A DNA stretch of 64,000 bases from Acidobacteriota bacterium (GCA_013289585.1 JABCZR010000016.1:1-64000); one strand, 5' to 3'. Numbered from the stretch's first letter, positions 54,687 to 64,000 are shown. The notes: generated from the sequence alone by a model not told the origin. Translations and numbers: made by a program.

Positions 54687-57560
54687 ATGACAGACGCAAA
54701 CCAAGTCCGAATCAACGAGCTGGCCCGCGAACTCGAGGTCAAGGCCAAAGCGATTATTGACCTTTTGCCGGGGTACGGCGTCACCGAAAAGAAGACGCAT
54801 TCGAGCTCGATTCCCGTAGATGTCGCGGAAAAGGTTCGTAAGAATCTACTGGGCCAAGCGGAGGCCGAAGCCCAAGCGGAAGCGACCGCAAGGGCGGACA
54901 AAGAAGCCAAGGATGCGGCCGCCAAGGCTGCGAGGATGAGGCCTGCCGCGCCGCCTGCTCCAGCGCCGGTTAGCGTCATGCCCGCTGCGGCTAAGCCCGT
55001 TCCACCCCCAGCTCCAGTTGCTAAGCCAGTGGCACCATCAGCGACAATCCCGGTCGCGGCACCCGCCGCGCCTGCGGCAGCACCGGCTCCTGCCGCTGCA
55101 ACACCGGCGGCCGCGTCACCCACGGTAAGACCTGCGGCTCCGGCACCAACAGTCATTCGGCCTTCAGCGGCCGCTGGACAGCCAGTGGCACCCGCGGCGG
55201 CGCGGCCCGCCGCTCCGTCAGCCACTGCGCGGCCTACAGCCCCTCGTCCTGCGGCTGCTTCTCCTGGCGCGGCTCCGGCTCGTCCTGGCGCACGTCCAGC
55301 TACCGCACCCTCGCGATCAATGCCCACAGGCAATCGCGGCCCGCTCCCAACCGGAAATCGTGGACCAGTGCCTGGCACGACGCCAGGTTCGCGCTCGGGC
55401 GGCCCGCGTCCCGGCCAGCCCATGCGCCCGCAACAACCCGGTCAAGGAAGGCCATACACCCCGCGTCCCAGTGGCCCGGGCGGGGCTCCAAGCCGCCCTT
55501 TTGAGCAACGCCGTGGACCCATGCCGACTGGCACCCGTCCCGGACCGCGTGCTCCAGGTCGCCCGGGAATGTTGCCGCCGTTTCCTGAGAAGATGCCTCC
55601 GAAGGCGGAGCCAGGCAAACCGCTTTACACGCGCAAGCCTACTCAGCGGCAACGCCCAGTGGCAGACAAGCGCGAGCAGGAGGGTGAGCGCAAGCTGCAC
55701 CCCACCCGTCAGCGTCCCGGTGCGGGTCGCGGGGTAGCCGCCGTCATCGCGCCCCCGGAACCGCGTGCGCCGCGCGACGTCACCATCACCGAGGGAATTA
55801 CCATTCGCGAGCTGGCGGAAAAACTGGATGTGCGCGCCAAGGAACTCTTGAAGAACTTGCTCGATCGAGGCGTTTTCGCCAGCATCAACCAGGCACTCGA
55901 CGTGCCCACAGCCACGACACTTGCGGAAGCATTTAGCGGCGTTGTCAGCGTGGTCTCCCTCGAAGAGGAGATGGTGCTGGAAGTTGCCAAGGAAGAGACC
56001 AAGGAGAGTTTGAAGCCGCGGCCACCCGTAGTGACTGTTATGGGGCACGTTGACCATGGGAAGACGAGCCTGCTCGACGCTATCCGCGAGGCGGATGTGG
56101 CCGGCGGCGAGGCGGGCGGCATTACGCAGCATATCGGCGCCTACAAAGTTGTGGTGAACGATCGAAGCGTGGTGTTCGTCGATACGCCAGGCCATGAAGC
56201 ATTTACGCGTATGCGTGCCCGTGGGGCCAAAGTCACGGACATCGTTGTTCTCGTAGTAGCGGCTGACGACGGCGTCATGCCACAAACGAAAGAGGCGATC
56301 GACCACGCCAAAGCCGCAAAGGTTCCCATCATCGTGGCGATTAACAAAATCGACAAACCCGAAGCGCAAATCGAGCGCGTCAAGCGCCAGCTTGCCGATG
56401 TCGGACTAATGTCCGCTGATTGGGGTGGCGACACGGAATTCGTCGAGGTATCCGCGAAGCAAAAGAAGGGCATTGATAAGCTGCTCGAAACGATTTTGCT
56501 GGTGGCTGATTTACGCGAGCTGCGAGCCAATCCTGATGCTCCAGCGACTGGAACAGTTCTCGAATCGCGCGTGGACAAGGGTCGCGGCCCGGTGGCCACG
56601 ATCCTGGTGCAAAACGGTACGCTCAACGCCGGCGACTTTTTCATCTGCGGCTCGGTATTCGGCAAAGTTCGCGCGATGTTTGACGATCGTGGCCGGGTCG
56701 TGAAGGATGCGCCCCCGTCCACACCTGTCGAAGTGCTCGGATTGCAGGGAGTGCCCGATGCGGGCGACCTCTTCCAGGTGACTGACGAGGCCAAGGCGCG
56801 GCACATCGTGGAGTACCGCCAGGGCAAGCAACGCGACGCCGCGATGGCGCGCATCAGCGGCTCACGCATCACGCTCGATCAGCTGCACGAGCAACTCAAG
56901 GCCGGCGACGTCAAGGAATTGGGAATCGTGATCAAGGGCGACGTACAAGGCTCTGTCGAAGTGCTCAGCGAGATGCTGCCCAAGCTTTCCACCGACCAGG
57001 TGAAACTGAAAATCATCGGGTCTGGTGTCGGCGCGGTGACGGAAAACGACGTACTGCTCGCCTCCGCATCCGGCGCGATTGTGATCGCGTTTGGCGTCCG
57101 GCCGGACCGTAAGGCCCTGGACCTGGCGCAGCAGGAGCATGTAGACATCCGCACGCACACGATTATCTACGAAGTCTCCGACGAGTTGAAAAAAGCCATG
57201 GAAGGCTTACTGGAACCTGTTGTCACGGAGACGTATCTGGGCCGCGCGGAAGTGCGCAACACGTTCCGCGTCAAGGGCGCTGGCACGATTGCGGGCTGCT
57301 ACGTGGTCGATGGCATCCTGAAACGCGACGCGCAAGTCCGCGTGCTCCGCGAGGGTGCTGTGATTTACACGTCCAAACTTAGCTCGCTGAAGCGCTTCAA
57401 GGATGATGCCAGCGAGGTACGTACCGGATTCGAATGTGGCGCCGGCGTGGCCAATTTCAATGACATCAAAGTCGGCGACATTCTCGAATGCTTCAGCGTC
57501 ACGAAGATCAGTGCCGCCGAAGCTGCCGGTCAGGGCGGCGGGTCCTCCGGCAAGAAATAG
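54687..57560 (+). CDS. infB: Translation initiation factor IF-2
   Basis: A 957-residue IF-2. A short N-terminal helix domain (about residues 5-50) is followed by a very long alanine/proline- then glycine/arginine/proline-rich linker (about 60-350). The conserved part starts near residue 365 ([18 protein letters not shown]) and includes the G1 [13 protein letters not shown]3 DTPGHEAF and G4 NKIDK motifs. Domains II to IV, which bind fMet-tRNA, follow. It is co-transcribed with nusA (8-bp gap; AGGAAG before ATG 54687). No ylxR- or L7Ae-type gene lies between them, unlike in Firmicutes. Confidence 0.96.
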   Translation: MTDANQVRINELARELEVKAKAIIDLLPGYGVTEKKTHSSSIPVDVAEKVRKNLLGQAEAEAQAEATARADKEAKDAAAKAARMRPAAPPAPAPVSVMPAAAKPVPPPAPVAKPVAPSATIPVAAPAAPAAAPAPAAATPAAASPTVRPAAPAPTVIRPSAAAGQPVAPAAARPAAPSATARPTAPRPAAASPGAAPARPGARPATAPSRSMPTGNRGPLPTGNRGPVPGTTPGSRSGGPRPGQPMRPQQPGQGRPYTPRPSGPGGAPSRPFEQRRGPMPTGTRPGPRAPGRPGMLPPFPEKMPPKAEPGKPLYTRKPTQRQRPVADKREQEGERKLHPTRQRPGAGRGVAAVIAPPEPRAPRDVTITEGITIRELAEKLDVRAKELLKNLLDRGVFASINQALDVPTATTLAEAFSGVVSVVSLEEEMVLEVAKEETKESLKPRPPVVTVMGHVDHGKTSLLDAIREADVAGGEAGGITQHIGAYKVVVNDRSVVFVDTPGHEAFTRMRARGAKVTDIVVLVVAADDGVMPQTKEAIDHAKAAKVPIIVAINKIDKPEAQIERVKRQLADVGLMSADWGGDTEFVEVSAKQKKGIDKLLETILLVADLRELRANPDAPATGTVLESRVDKGRGPVATILVQNGTLNAGDFFICGSVFGKVRAMFDDRGRVVKDAPPSTPVEVLGLQGVPDAGDLFQVTDEAKARHIVEYRQGKQRDAAMARISGSRITLDQLHEQLKAGDVKELGIVIKGDVQGSVEVLSEMLPKLSTDQVKLKIIGSGVGAVTENDVLLASASGAIVIAFGVRPDRKALDLAQQEHVDIRTHTIIYEVSDELKKAMEGLLEPVVTETYLGRAEVRNTFRVKGAGTIAGCYVVDGILKRDAQVRVLREGAVIYTSKLSSLKRFKDDASEVRTGFECGAGVANFNDIKVGDILECFSVTKISAAEAAGQGGGSSGKK

Positions 57561-57586
57561 GCGCCTGGCTGTTCCCCGGAGTCCAC

Positions 57587-57868
57587 ATGCCGGTCGGTCT
57601 GCTCACCCTTGAACTGCACATCCCGGACGCGCAATCGCTGAAGGACAAGCGGCAAGTTTTGCGCAGCTTGAAGGACAAGCTGCGGCGCGATTTCAATGTT
57701 GCGGTGGCGGAGCTGGAGCATCAGGATACCTGGCAACGGTCGGTGGTCGGCGTGGTGACGATTTCGAACGAAGAGAAACACGTCAATGAAGTGCTGCAGA
57801 AAGTTTTGGACGAAGCCGATGGCATCCTCGGATCGTTTTTGATCAACCAGGCAGTGGAGATAATTTAG
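57587..57868 (+). CDS. DUF503 (YlxP-like) protein
   Basis: A 93-residue protein beginning MPVGLLTLELHIPDAQSLKD, the hallmark of the DUF503/YlxP family, with the KDKRQVLRSLKDKLRRDFNVAVAE helix-strand segment. The family is a small ferredoxin-like fold found next to infB and rbfA in many bacteria. Its role is not settled, but a link to ribosome assembly or RNA binding is suspected from this context. It begins 26 bp after infB and ends 21 bp before rbfA. Confidence 0.92.
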   Translation: MPVGLLTLELHIPDAQSLKDKRQVLRSLKDKLRRDFNVAVAELEHQDTWQRSVVGVVTISNEEKHVNEVLQKVLDEADGILGSFLINQAVEII

Positions 57869-57889
57869 GAACGTTTTGCAGGAATCCCG

Positions 57890-58264
57890 ATGAGTCCAGC
57901 CAATCACCGTCATGAACGCGTGGGTGAGGAGATTGCCCACGAAATCAACGCCATGCTGGCCGGTGAACTCAAAGACCCGCGGCTTGAGGGCAGCGTGGTT
58001 GCCAGCGAAGTCCGCGTACAAGCGGACATGAAGCACGCCCGCGTTTTTGTCAGCGTTCATGGTACCAACAAGGAGCAATCCGACGCGATCAAAGCCCTCG
58101 AGCACGCTTCCGGCTACATCCGGCGCGAACTCGTCGAACGGTTACAGCTGCGGCGAGTTCCGGAGTTGCACTTTGCGCTGGATCTTTCGCAGGCTCACGT
58201 CGAGCGGATCGAACAGCTTCTGAAGGACATGAAGAAGGAAAAACCGTCCGCGCCCCAGGAGTAA
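57890..58264 (+). CDS. rbfA: Ribosome-binding factor A
   Basis: A 124-residue KH-type protein that binds the 30S subunit near helix 1 of 16S rRNA during late maturation and cold adaptation. Family segments are seen: RHERVGEEIAHEINAML, the LEGSVVASEVRVQADMKHARVFV strand pair and RRELVERLQLRRVPELHFALD. Start ATG 57890. A 185-bp gap separates it from truB; an nrnA-like phosphoesterase gene often found there in other bacteria is absent. Confidence 0.95.
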   Translation: MSPANHRHERVGEEIAHEINAMLAGELKDPRLEGSVVASEVRVQADMKHARVFVSVHGTNKEQSDAIKALEHASGYIRRELVERLQLRRVPELHFALDLSQAHVERIEQLLKDMKKEKPSAPQE

Positions 58265-58449
58265 AGGTTCTCAGTTTTCGGCGATCAGTAGAAACCTGCG
58301 CGAGCGGGTTGCCTCTGGCTGGTGCTTCGCGATTTGTGGCCCGACCGCAAGTTTCAGCGGTTCAATCGCGCGTGCGATCTGGAGTTGATAGCAATCTTTT
58401 CGAGAATTTTGCGCTGTGAACTGACGATTGAGGGCTTCTCACTCTTAAA

Positions 58450-59424
58450 ATGCCACGCGGACCACAACCGGCCTTGTACGACGGTGCGCTCGTCATCAAC
58501 AAGCCCAAAGGGAAAACGTCGCACGACGTTGTGGATGCGGTGCGCCACCTCGCGGGCTTTCGCCAGATCGGTCATTTGGGGACCCTGGACCCACTGGCAA
58601 CAGGGGTCCTCGTTCTGTTGCTTGGGCGAGCCACACGGCTCGTGCAGTTCTACGTGGGGCGGCGCAAACGGTACACGGCGGGCTTTCGCCTCGGCTTCGC
58701 GACAGACACCTATGATTCCGATGGCGAAACTCAGGGGCCGGACGCAACGCCGCTGTTGGATGCAACAGTTCTCGAAAAACTTGCGGCGGAACGGATTGGG
58801 CGATTCGAACAGACGCCGCCGTCATTTTCCGCAAAAAAAGTCCACGGCCGTCCCGCCTATGAACTGGCCCGCAAGAAGCAAGCGGTGGAGCTCAAGGCCG
58901 TGGAAGTGGAACTCTTCGAATTCAGGCTGACGGAAATTGCCGGGAGCATCGCTCGGTTCGTCATCGAGTGCTCGTCCGGAACGTATATCCGTTCGCTCGC
59001 GCATGAAATGGGACAGAAGCTTGGGTGCGGCGCGCATCTTGCGGAGATCGAGCGCACTGCTGTCGGAGAATTCTCTCTGGAGCAGGCCATCCTTCTTGAG
59101 GAACTTGCGGAAGCCAAGCAGGCCGGAAAATTCGCGGACTGCCTGATCCAGCTGGAAAACCTGCTGCCTAATTTTCCCCGGGTGAATGTTCTTCCCGTCA
59201 TTGAGAAGCGCGTGAGGCACGGTTCGAAATTCAACATTTCGGTCGCACATCTTCGGCCGGGACGTGTTGAATTCCCTCCCGGTGCGACCACCGAGCTCGA
59301 CGGTGGTGAGCCAAAGGCTCCGCGGCTTCGCGTCTTCAACCAGCAGGAGAAGTTGATTGCCATCGCCGAGGCCGTTGTGCCGCGAACTTATCAGCCCATC
59401 GTGGTATTCGAACCACTCCCGTAA
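58450..59424 (+). CDS. truB: tRNA pseudouridine-55 synthase
   Basis: A 324-residue TruB making pseudouridine 55 in the T loop of tRNAs. The catalytic aspartate lies in the family motif GHLGTLDPLATGVL at about residue 43. The KRYTAGFRLGFATDTYDSDG motif follows, as do the PSFSAKKVHGRPAYELAR segment and a C-terminal PUA-like tail (about 240-320). Start ATG 58450, near family length. It ends the ribosome/translation cluster and faces the convergent secretin-like gene 81 bp away, without a clear terminator between them. Confidence 0.95.
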   Translation: MPRGPQPALYDGALVINKPKGKTSHDVVDAVRHLAGFRQIGHLGTLDPLATGVLVLLLGRATRLVQFYVGRRKRYTAGFRLGFATDTYDSDGETQGPDATPLLDATVLEKLAAERIGRFEQTPPSFSAKKVHGRPAYELARKKQAVELKAVEVELFEFRLTEIAGSIARFVIECSSGTYIRSLAHEMGQKLGCGAHLAEIERTAVGEFSLEQAILLEELAEAKQAGKFADCLIQLENLLPNFPRVNVLPVIEKRVRHGSKFNISVAHLRPGRVEFPPGATTELDGGEPKAPRLRVFNQQEKLIAIAEAVVPRTYQPIVVFEPLP

Positions 59425-59505
59425 GTCTTTCATGCGGTGACGTGAACTTGCAGCTGGTATGGATTTCCCTTCGCTAACAGCCGTCAAAACCTGGCTGGAA
59501 TGGCC

Positions 59506-62500
59506 TCAAGACGGAGGCTGGCCGCCGGGGGCCGGTGGAGGTTGTCCTCCGGGAGCTGGGGGAGGCTGTCCACCGGGTGCGGGCGGAGGCGGTGCGGTGG
59601 GTGTTGGCTGAGCTCCAGGGCCAATGCTTCCGCGGCCACCGGGGTCGCCATGGCCGGCGAAAATCGTCCTGGTGAGATGATCCGGGATCCGCACCTTTCG
59701 CGGCGTGACCATGATCAGCAGCTCGGTGTCCTGCAACGAATTGCTTTTCGTCCCGAAGGCGTAACCAATCCCTGGGATCTCCGCAAATCCCGGCAATCCG
59801 GCAATCGATCGGGTTTCTTCCACATCCGTGATTCCGCCGATTAGCGTCGGTTCGTCTTCTTTTACGCGCACCGTTTGCGTCAGGGTGCGGTTGGAAATAA
59901 TGGGGATCCCATTCACGTTACTCCCTGAGAGGGCGCGGATTTCAAATTCGAGTTGCAGCGTTACTTCATTGTTGGGATGCAAGGCCGGCGTAGCTTTTAT
60001 TTTTACCCCCAGGTCCACGTATTCCGAACCTGGATAGGGCTGTTGGGCCAGCCCCGAAGTCGAAAAGAGATTCGCCGGACTCAGGACCACGGTGACGTCT
60101 CCTGCGGCGCCGGGCACATTGTTGGTCATAACTACATCCGGAAATTCGCCACTGACCAGCGATGGCGCTATGATCGCGGTGGGAAAGGATCCGGCAGGCC
60201 CAGCAGGTGGCTCGAATGCCACGGTGAAGAAGCCGGCAGTGATGCCGACAAAGACTCGAAATGTGTTTGACCCTGCACAAGTGACGGCGATACCCGCTGT
60301 GCCGTTCTGCGTGAAGTCCGCGAGAGCAATTCCTGTGGGATTCGGCGAAGTGGCGAGAGGCGAATTCGGGCCAGCAACAAAAGTACCATCCCCTTGATTC
60401 AACAGAACAGTGACCGAATTATCCGTATTGTTCACGATCGCGAGGTCCGGGCTGGCGTTGCCATCCAAGTCTGCCGAGGCGACCGCGACGGGATTCTGCC
60501 CCAGCGTGATCGGCGAGCCAGTGAATTGCGTGAAAGTTCCATCTCCGTTGCCCTGAAGTACCACCACGTTGCCTTGCGGGATGGATGGATTAGCAAGCGT
60601 GGTCTGATTAACGATCGCGAGATCGGGTTTGCCATCAAGATTGAAATCGGCGACCGTCATGGCCACTGGTCCGCTGACATTTGTGGGCAGGTGAAAAGGC
60701 GAGCCCGTTGCTGGAGTGAAGGTCGGATTCCCGCTATTGTCCACACCCCCGAGGAAAACGGAGAAAGTGCTGTCCTTGAAATTGGCGACGGCAAAATCCT
60801 GGTGTCCGTCGCCGTTAAAATCCGCGGTGACAATGGCACTTGGCTGATTGCCGACCGGGATAGTTGTCGCGGGGGTCTTAAAGGTCCCGTCCCCATTGCC
60901 AAAAAATATGTTCACGAGGTTTTTTGTGGAATCCGTGACGAGCAGGTCGGGAAAGCCGCTGGAAGTGAAAACCGCTGAAGCGATTGCGGGTGGACTGGGT
61001 GGGGCTGCGGTCAGTTTTGGCCCCAGCGAGATCGGCGAGTTCGTGGCATCCGTAAAAAATCCCGGGTTGCCGTTCTCATTCAGGAGGATGGTCACTGTGT
61101 TATCCAGCTGGTTCACCACTGCCAGATCAATCAAACCATTATTCTGAAAGTCAGCCGCGGCGAGGGATACCGGGTCGACACCCACGGGGAAAGTATTGCT
61201 CGGGAAAGGATTGCCGGAACCCGCCGGATTCGGAGTGAAAGGGGAGCTGCCAAGGCTGCTCGAGAGTAACGAGAGAGTAATCGGGTAACGATCGCCCACA
61301 AAAAAAGTAGCGGGTTTGCCGTCTTGCGCACGCAACAGGACCTGACGGCCGCTGTGCACCAGTGAAAGTGCCGTGGAAAAATCCACCGCCGCGCTGGGCA
61401 GCGTCAGAAGAAATGTCGATTTGCCCCCGCCCACCGCGATAATCTGTGGAATCAGCGAGGCCACCGTTGTTGCGCCCCCTGTTGCGACTCCTCCAAAGAT
61501 CCCCGCGAGCAGCGTTTGAAGCGCCGAAAGATTCTGCGCTTGATTCAACTGGCTGATCAGATTTGGCGGGATGGTGTACAGGTGCACGCTGGTAGGTGGC
61601 TCGATGCCGATTTTGCGTGCAGTGTTGCGGTCGACCTCGAGCAGTTCAATCTCCAGCATGACTTCGCCGCGCGCTTTTTCCGTTTGCCGGATGAGTTCTT
61701 CGGCGACTGCCAGCTTTTCTGGCGAGTCCCGCATGGTAATGGTCCGGCTGCGGCTATCAAGGCTGATGTGGGTTGCGCCGGTGATCTCTCGAAGGATGCG
61801 CAACATCTCGGTTACATCCTCGGGGCTTACCGCGGCAGAGAGAGAAAAAGTCTGCTCAGCTTCCAGACCGTACTGCTTGCGTTTTTCCTGCGTGTCTGCT
61901 GCAACGAACATCAGCGTCGAATTCAGGGGGCGCCAGAATGTGCCAGTTTGCGTGCCCAGGACCGCGGCCGCGGTGTTAAAGTCCACCTGGTCGAGGCGCA
62001 GCCGTACATTTCGCGATGTCAGGTCTGGATCGAAAGCTGCCTTGACGCCGTACAGCGTTGCCAATTGCTCGTAAGCTGATTTCGTATCGCCCCGCAGGTT
62101 GAGATCGTACGTTCCACTTTTCGGCTGAAGCTTTGGCAAGCCGACGATCTCCGTTGCCGCCGTTTTTGTGGGTGGTTCATCCTCCATCGTCTTCATTTGC
62201 CCGAGCCGCTCCATGACGATGGCGTTTCCTGGATCTATTCTCAGCGCCGCAGCCAATGCTTCCGTGGCCTGGTCCAGATGGCCCGCCAAAGCGCTACGTT
62301 CAGCAGCCTCTGTGTACATCCGCACTAGTTTGGAGCGAAGCGCCGCCGCGTGGCCGACGATGCCTGCGTCTTGCGGCGCGTACAGGGCAGCTTCCTGGTA
62401 CGCAGCCAGAGCTTCCTCCCATTGCCCGGCTGCTTCAGCCTTGGCGCCGCGTTCCGCAGCCTTCTGTGAGCGCTTAGCGTCTGGCTTCGTATCTGGGCGC

Positions 62501-62607
62501 GGTGTGGCTGATTGCGGCTGTGAGGTCGGAGGCGCCTGTGCTGGAAGCTGCGCGCAGATCAGCAGTACGGACAAGAGCAGGGAAGCGGATTGGCGGAACT
62601 CGCGCAT
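59506..62607 (-). CDS. Secretin-like outer-membrane protein with inserted seven-repeat FG-GAP/VCBS propeller
   Basis: A 1,033-residue exported protein. A signal peptide (about residues 1-24) leads to a TPR-like helical part (about 46-140), an STN/N0-like domain (about 165-245) and a secretin N1-type domain (about 250-312). The secretin core starts at about 313 (GEVMLEIELLEVDRNTARKIG) and runs to GKPATFFVGDRYPI at 430-443. It resumes at SEYVDLGVKIKATP (861-874) and continues with RTLTQTVRVKEDEPTLIGGI to TELLIMVTPRKVRI. Between them, residues about 445-855 hold seven FG-GAP/VCBS units. Three have full DxNxDGxxD-style calcium loops (near 596, 654, 713). The C-terminus is a PPPAPGGQ repeat tail. 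It may form a channel; its partners are not here. Confidence 0.88.
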   Translation of the reverse strand: MREFRQSASLLLSVLLICAQLPAQAPPTSQPQSATPRPDTKPDAKRSQKAAERGAKAEAAGQWEEALAAYQEAALYAPQDAGIVGHAAALRSKLVRMYTEAAERSALAGHLDQATEALAAALRIDPGNAIVMERLGQMKTMEDEPPTKTAATEIVGLPKLQPKSGTYDLNLRGDTKSAYEQLATLYGVKAAFDPDLTSRNVRLRLDQVDFNTAAAVLGTQTGTFWRPLNSTLMFVAADTQEKRKQYGLEAEQTFSLSAAVSPEDVTEMLRILREITGATHISLDSRSRTITMRDSPEKLAVAEELIRQTEKARGEVMLEIELLEVDRNTARKIGIEPPTSVHLYTIPPNLISQLNQAQNLSALQTLLAGIFGGVATGGATTVASLIPQIIAVGGGKSTFLLTLPSAAVDFSTALSLVHSGRQVLLRAQDGKPATFFVGDRYPITLSLLSSSLGSSPFTPNPAGSGNPFPSNTFPVGVDPVSLAAADFQNNGLIDLAVVNQLDNTVTILLNENGNPGFFTDATNSPISLGPKLTAAPPSPPAIASAVFTSSGFPDLLVTDSTKNLVNIFFGNGDGTFKTPATTIPVGNQPSAIVTADFNGDGHQDFAVANFKDSTFSVFLGGVDNSGNPTFTPATGSPFHLPTNVSGPVAMTVADFNLDGKPDLAIVNQTTLANPSIPQGNVVVLQGNGDGTFTQFTGSPITLGQNPVAVASADLDGNASPDLAIVNNTDNSVTVLLNQGDGTFVAGPNSPLATSPNPTGIALADFTQNGTAGIAVTCAGSNTFRVFVGITAGFFTVAFEPPAGPAGSFPTAIIAPSLVSGEFPDVVMTNNVPGAAGDVTVVLSPANLFSTSGLAQQPYPGSEYVDLGVKIKATPALHPNNEVTLQLEFEIRALSGSNVNGIPIISNRTLTQTVRVKEDEPTLIGGITDVEETRSIAGLPGFAEIPGIGYAFGTKSNSLQDTELLIMVTPRKVRIPDHLTRTIFAGHGDPGGRGSIGPGAQPTPTAPPPPAPGGQPPPAPGGQPPPAPGGQPPS

Positions 62608-62665
62608 AAGCAGGGAACAGGATAACCTATTGGCGGCCGAGGTAAGTCGGACTTAATTGGTCCGG

Positions 62666-62712
62666 TTGACGCAAGTCCATTGCTGCGGTACACTTGAATC
62701 GTAGTTGCAACT
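62666..62712 (+). promoter_or_regulatory. Promoter and palindrome ahead of the iron permease gene
   Basis: TTGACG (62666-62671), a 17-bp spacer and TACACT (62689-62694) form a good sigma-70 promoter. Just downstream, over the expected start site, lies a perfect 10-bp palindrome AGTTGCAACT (62703-62712), followed by a second CAACT copy at 62719-62723. The layout suggests repression by a metal-responsive or other regulator; it does not read as a standard Fur box. Confidence 0.65.
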
Positions 62713-62732
62713 CAATTACAACTGGAGTTTCC

Positions 62733-63995
62733 GTGCTTTCGGCAATCCTTTTGGCACTGAGGGAAGGCGTTGAAGCCTCTCTCGTCGTCGGCATCATCCT
62801 GGTCTACCTTTCCCGCACTGGCCGCGGCCACCTGGCGCGTTTCGCCTGGTACGGCGCGGCAGCGGCTGCGGCGCTCAGCCTGGGCGTGGCGGTGGCCTTG
62901 GAGCGATTCCGCATCAGCGAGGACGGCTTTGAGGGCCTGATGCTCCTGGTCGCTTCGGTGTTCGTCATTACGATGATCGTATGGATGAACCGAGTTGCGC
63001 GCCACCTGAAAAAAGAGATCGAGGCCAAGGTTGAGGCCTACGCGGAGCGGGCAGGCAAGGCCGCGGGCTGGGGGATTTTCCTGTTTGTTTTCCTGATGGT
63101 GCTGCGCGAGGGCGCGGAGCTGGCGCTGATTTTGCGCGCCGTGGAACTGTCTAGCGAAGGATTGCAGACCTGGATCGGGACCATCGTCGGGATTGGCGCC
63201 GCCGTGGCCGTGGGCTTGTTTTTCTTCAAAGGGACTCTGCGCGTTCCGCTGCACCGCTTTTTTGCGGTGACCAGCGCCATCTTGATGCTCGTGGCGTTTC
63301 AGCTTGCGCTCACGGGTTTGCACGAGCTGAGCGAGGCGCGCTGGCTTCCGTCGAGCAAGACAGAGATGGCGTTGATTGGCCCCATCGTGAGGAATGAGCT
63401 GTTTTTCTTTGTCTTTATTTTCGGAGCGGCGGCGCTGCTGGTGCTGCGCGAATGGCAATCGGCGTCGCACGCCAAGGCCGCGCAAGACGCCGCCGGTGAA
63501 GCGGAGAAAAGATTGCTCGAATCGCAGAATCGCCGCCAGCGCCGCTGGATGATCGCCGCAGCAGGCGGATGCCTGGTGGTGATCCTGGTGCTGACCGCTG
63601 ATTTTATTTATGCGCGCGCGAACTCCGCGCCGCCCTCGGCGCGAACCGTTACCGCCGTGGGCAACGAGGTGCGCATCCCATTGAGTGAAGTGCAGGATGG
63701 AAGCCTGCATCTCTACAACATCACGGCCGGCCACCAGTCGCTGCGCTTCCTGATCATCAAAAAGCCGAATGGATATGGCACCGCCTTGGACGCTTGCCGG
63801 ATTTGTGGCGCCGAAGGGTATCGCCAGGACGGCCAGAACGTCATCTGCCGGCACTGCGGCTCAGCGATCTATGTGCCGTCGGTAGGCGATCAGGGCGGCT
63901 GCAATCCCATCGGCGTTCCGTCGCACACCGATGGCGGCGACCTTGTTCTGGATGTTTCCGCGCTCGTCGCAGCCACCAAGGAGATTCCCCAGTAG
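62733..63995 (+). CDS. FTR1-family iron permease fused to a DUF2318-like cysteine domain
   Basis: A 420-residue membrane protein started at GTG 62733, with GGAG 5 bp upstream. The FTR1 part (about residues 1-260) has seven hydrophobic helices and two REGxE iron motifs (LREGVEASL near residue 10 and LREGAELAL near 130). After another helix (about 285-305), the C-terminal ~115 residues carry C-R-I-C and C-R-H-C pairs and a later GGCNPIGVPS. This resembles DUF2318, a putative iron-sulfur or iron-binding domain seen fused to such permeases. It probably imports ferrous or ferric iron, with the tail handling the metal or electrons. The TTG at 62694 is rejected. Confidence 0.9.
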   Translation: MLSAILLALREGVEASLVVGIILVYLSRTGRGHLARFAWYGAAAAAALSLGVAVALERFRISEDGFEGLMLLVASVFVITMIVWMNRVARHLKKEIEAKVEAYAERAGKAAGWGIFLFVFLMVLREGAELALILRAVELSSEGLQTWIGTIVGIGAAVAVGLFFFKGTLRVPLHRFFAVTSAILMLVAFQLALTGLHELSEARWLPSSKTEMALIGPIVRNELFFFVFIFGAAALLVLREWQSASHAKAAQDAAGEAEKRLLESQNRRQRRWMIAAAGGCLVVILVLTADFIYARANSAPPSARTVTAVGNEVRIPLSEVQDGSLHLYNITAGHQSLRFLIIKKPNGYGTALDACRICGAEGYRQDGQNVICRHCGSAIYVPSVGDQGGCNPIGVPSHTDGGDLVLDVSALVAATKEIPQ

Positions 63996-64000
63996 GGGCC

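Noticed and set aside
59520-59590. Short tandem repeats as a CRISPR-like array
   Set aside because: They are in-frame codon repeats encoding a PPPAPGGQ tail, with no spacers.

Overview
This 64 kb window looks like chromosomal DNA from a diderm (Gram-negative-type) bacterium, most likely of the Acidobacteriota (Terriglobia-like). The assignment is inferred from the gene set and protein style, not from an rRNA gene, since none is present. Supporting points are GC in the high fifties by eye, an outer-membrane assembly set (BamA, Skp, a LolC/E-type permease with LolD), GatCA-type indirect tRNA amidation, an RpoB with a cysteine-rich zinc-ribbon insertion, a CadC-like membrane winged-helix regulator, a DUF4097 protein behind an ECF sigma/anti-sigma pair, and a giant Ig/beta-propeller lipoprotein. 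GTG and TTG starts are frequent. I see no insertion sequence, prophage, integrase or CRISPR array.

Region 1 (1-12,763, all +) is the classic transcription/translation block: end of tuf, rpmG, tRNA-Trp, secE, nusG, rplK, rplA, rplJ, rplL, rpoB and rpoC, closed by a strong intrinsic terminator. Hairpins lie in the rplL-rpoB and rpoB-rpoC gaps. Region 2 (12.9-23.2 kb) starts with a large hybrid PAS histidine kinase. It is followed mostly on the minus strand by a secreted hypothetical protein, a tiny HTH-like protein, a DinB-like protein, gatA and gatC, and a periplasmic aspartyl-protease-like/SnoaL-like fusion. A TetR regulator is divergent from that fusion, with a palindromic operator between them. 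A membrane-anchored orphan and ispG come next. Region 3 (23.4-36.3 kb) is an accessory stretch: alpha/beta hydrolase, small membrane protein, MarR regulator with its own promoter/operator, CadC-like regulator, PAP2-type membrane enzyme, HD protein, DUF3943-like envelope protein and a zinc-ribbon/HTH regulator. It also holds a minus-strand run of ECF sigma factor, zinc anti-sigma, DUF4097, aroK and a secreted protein, and ends with a helical orphan.

Region 4 (36.5-51.4 kb, +) carries lysS, lolC/E, lolD, clpC, bamA, the 1,425-residue Ig/propeller lipoprotein and skp, so it is mainly envelope biogenesis and protein quality control. Region 5 (51.6-59.4 kb, +) has a degenerate GGDEF membrane protein, then the rimP-nusA-infB-DUF503-rbfA-truB ribosome maturation and translation cluster. 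The leader of that cluster holds a promoter followed by an intrinsic terminator (attenuator). Region 6 (59.5-64 kb) has a secretin-like protein on the minus strand. A seven-repeat FG-GAP/VCBS beta-propeller appears to be inserted inside its secretin domain, which is the most unusual object in the window. Divergent from it is an FTR1-type iron permease fused to a C-terminal DUF2318-like cysteine domain.

Gene calls for the core machinery are firm. The phylum assignment, orphan functions and regulatory sites are inferences from reading alone, without database searches.
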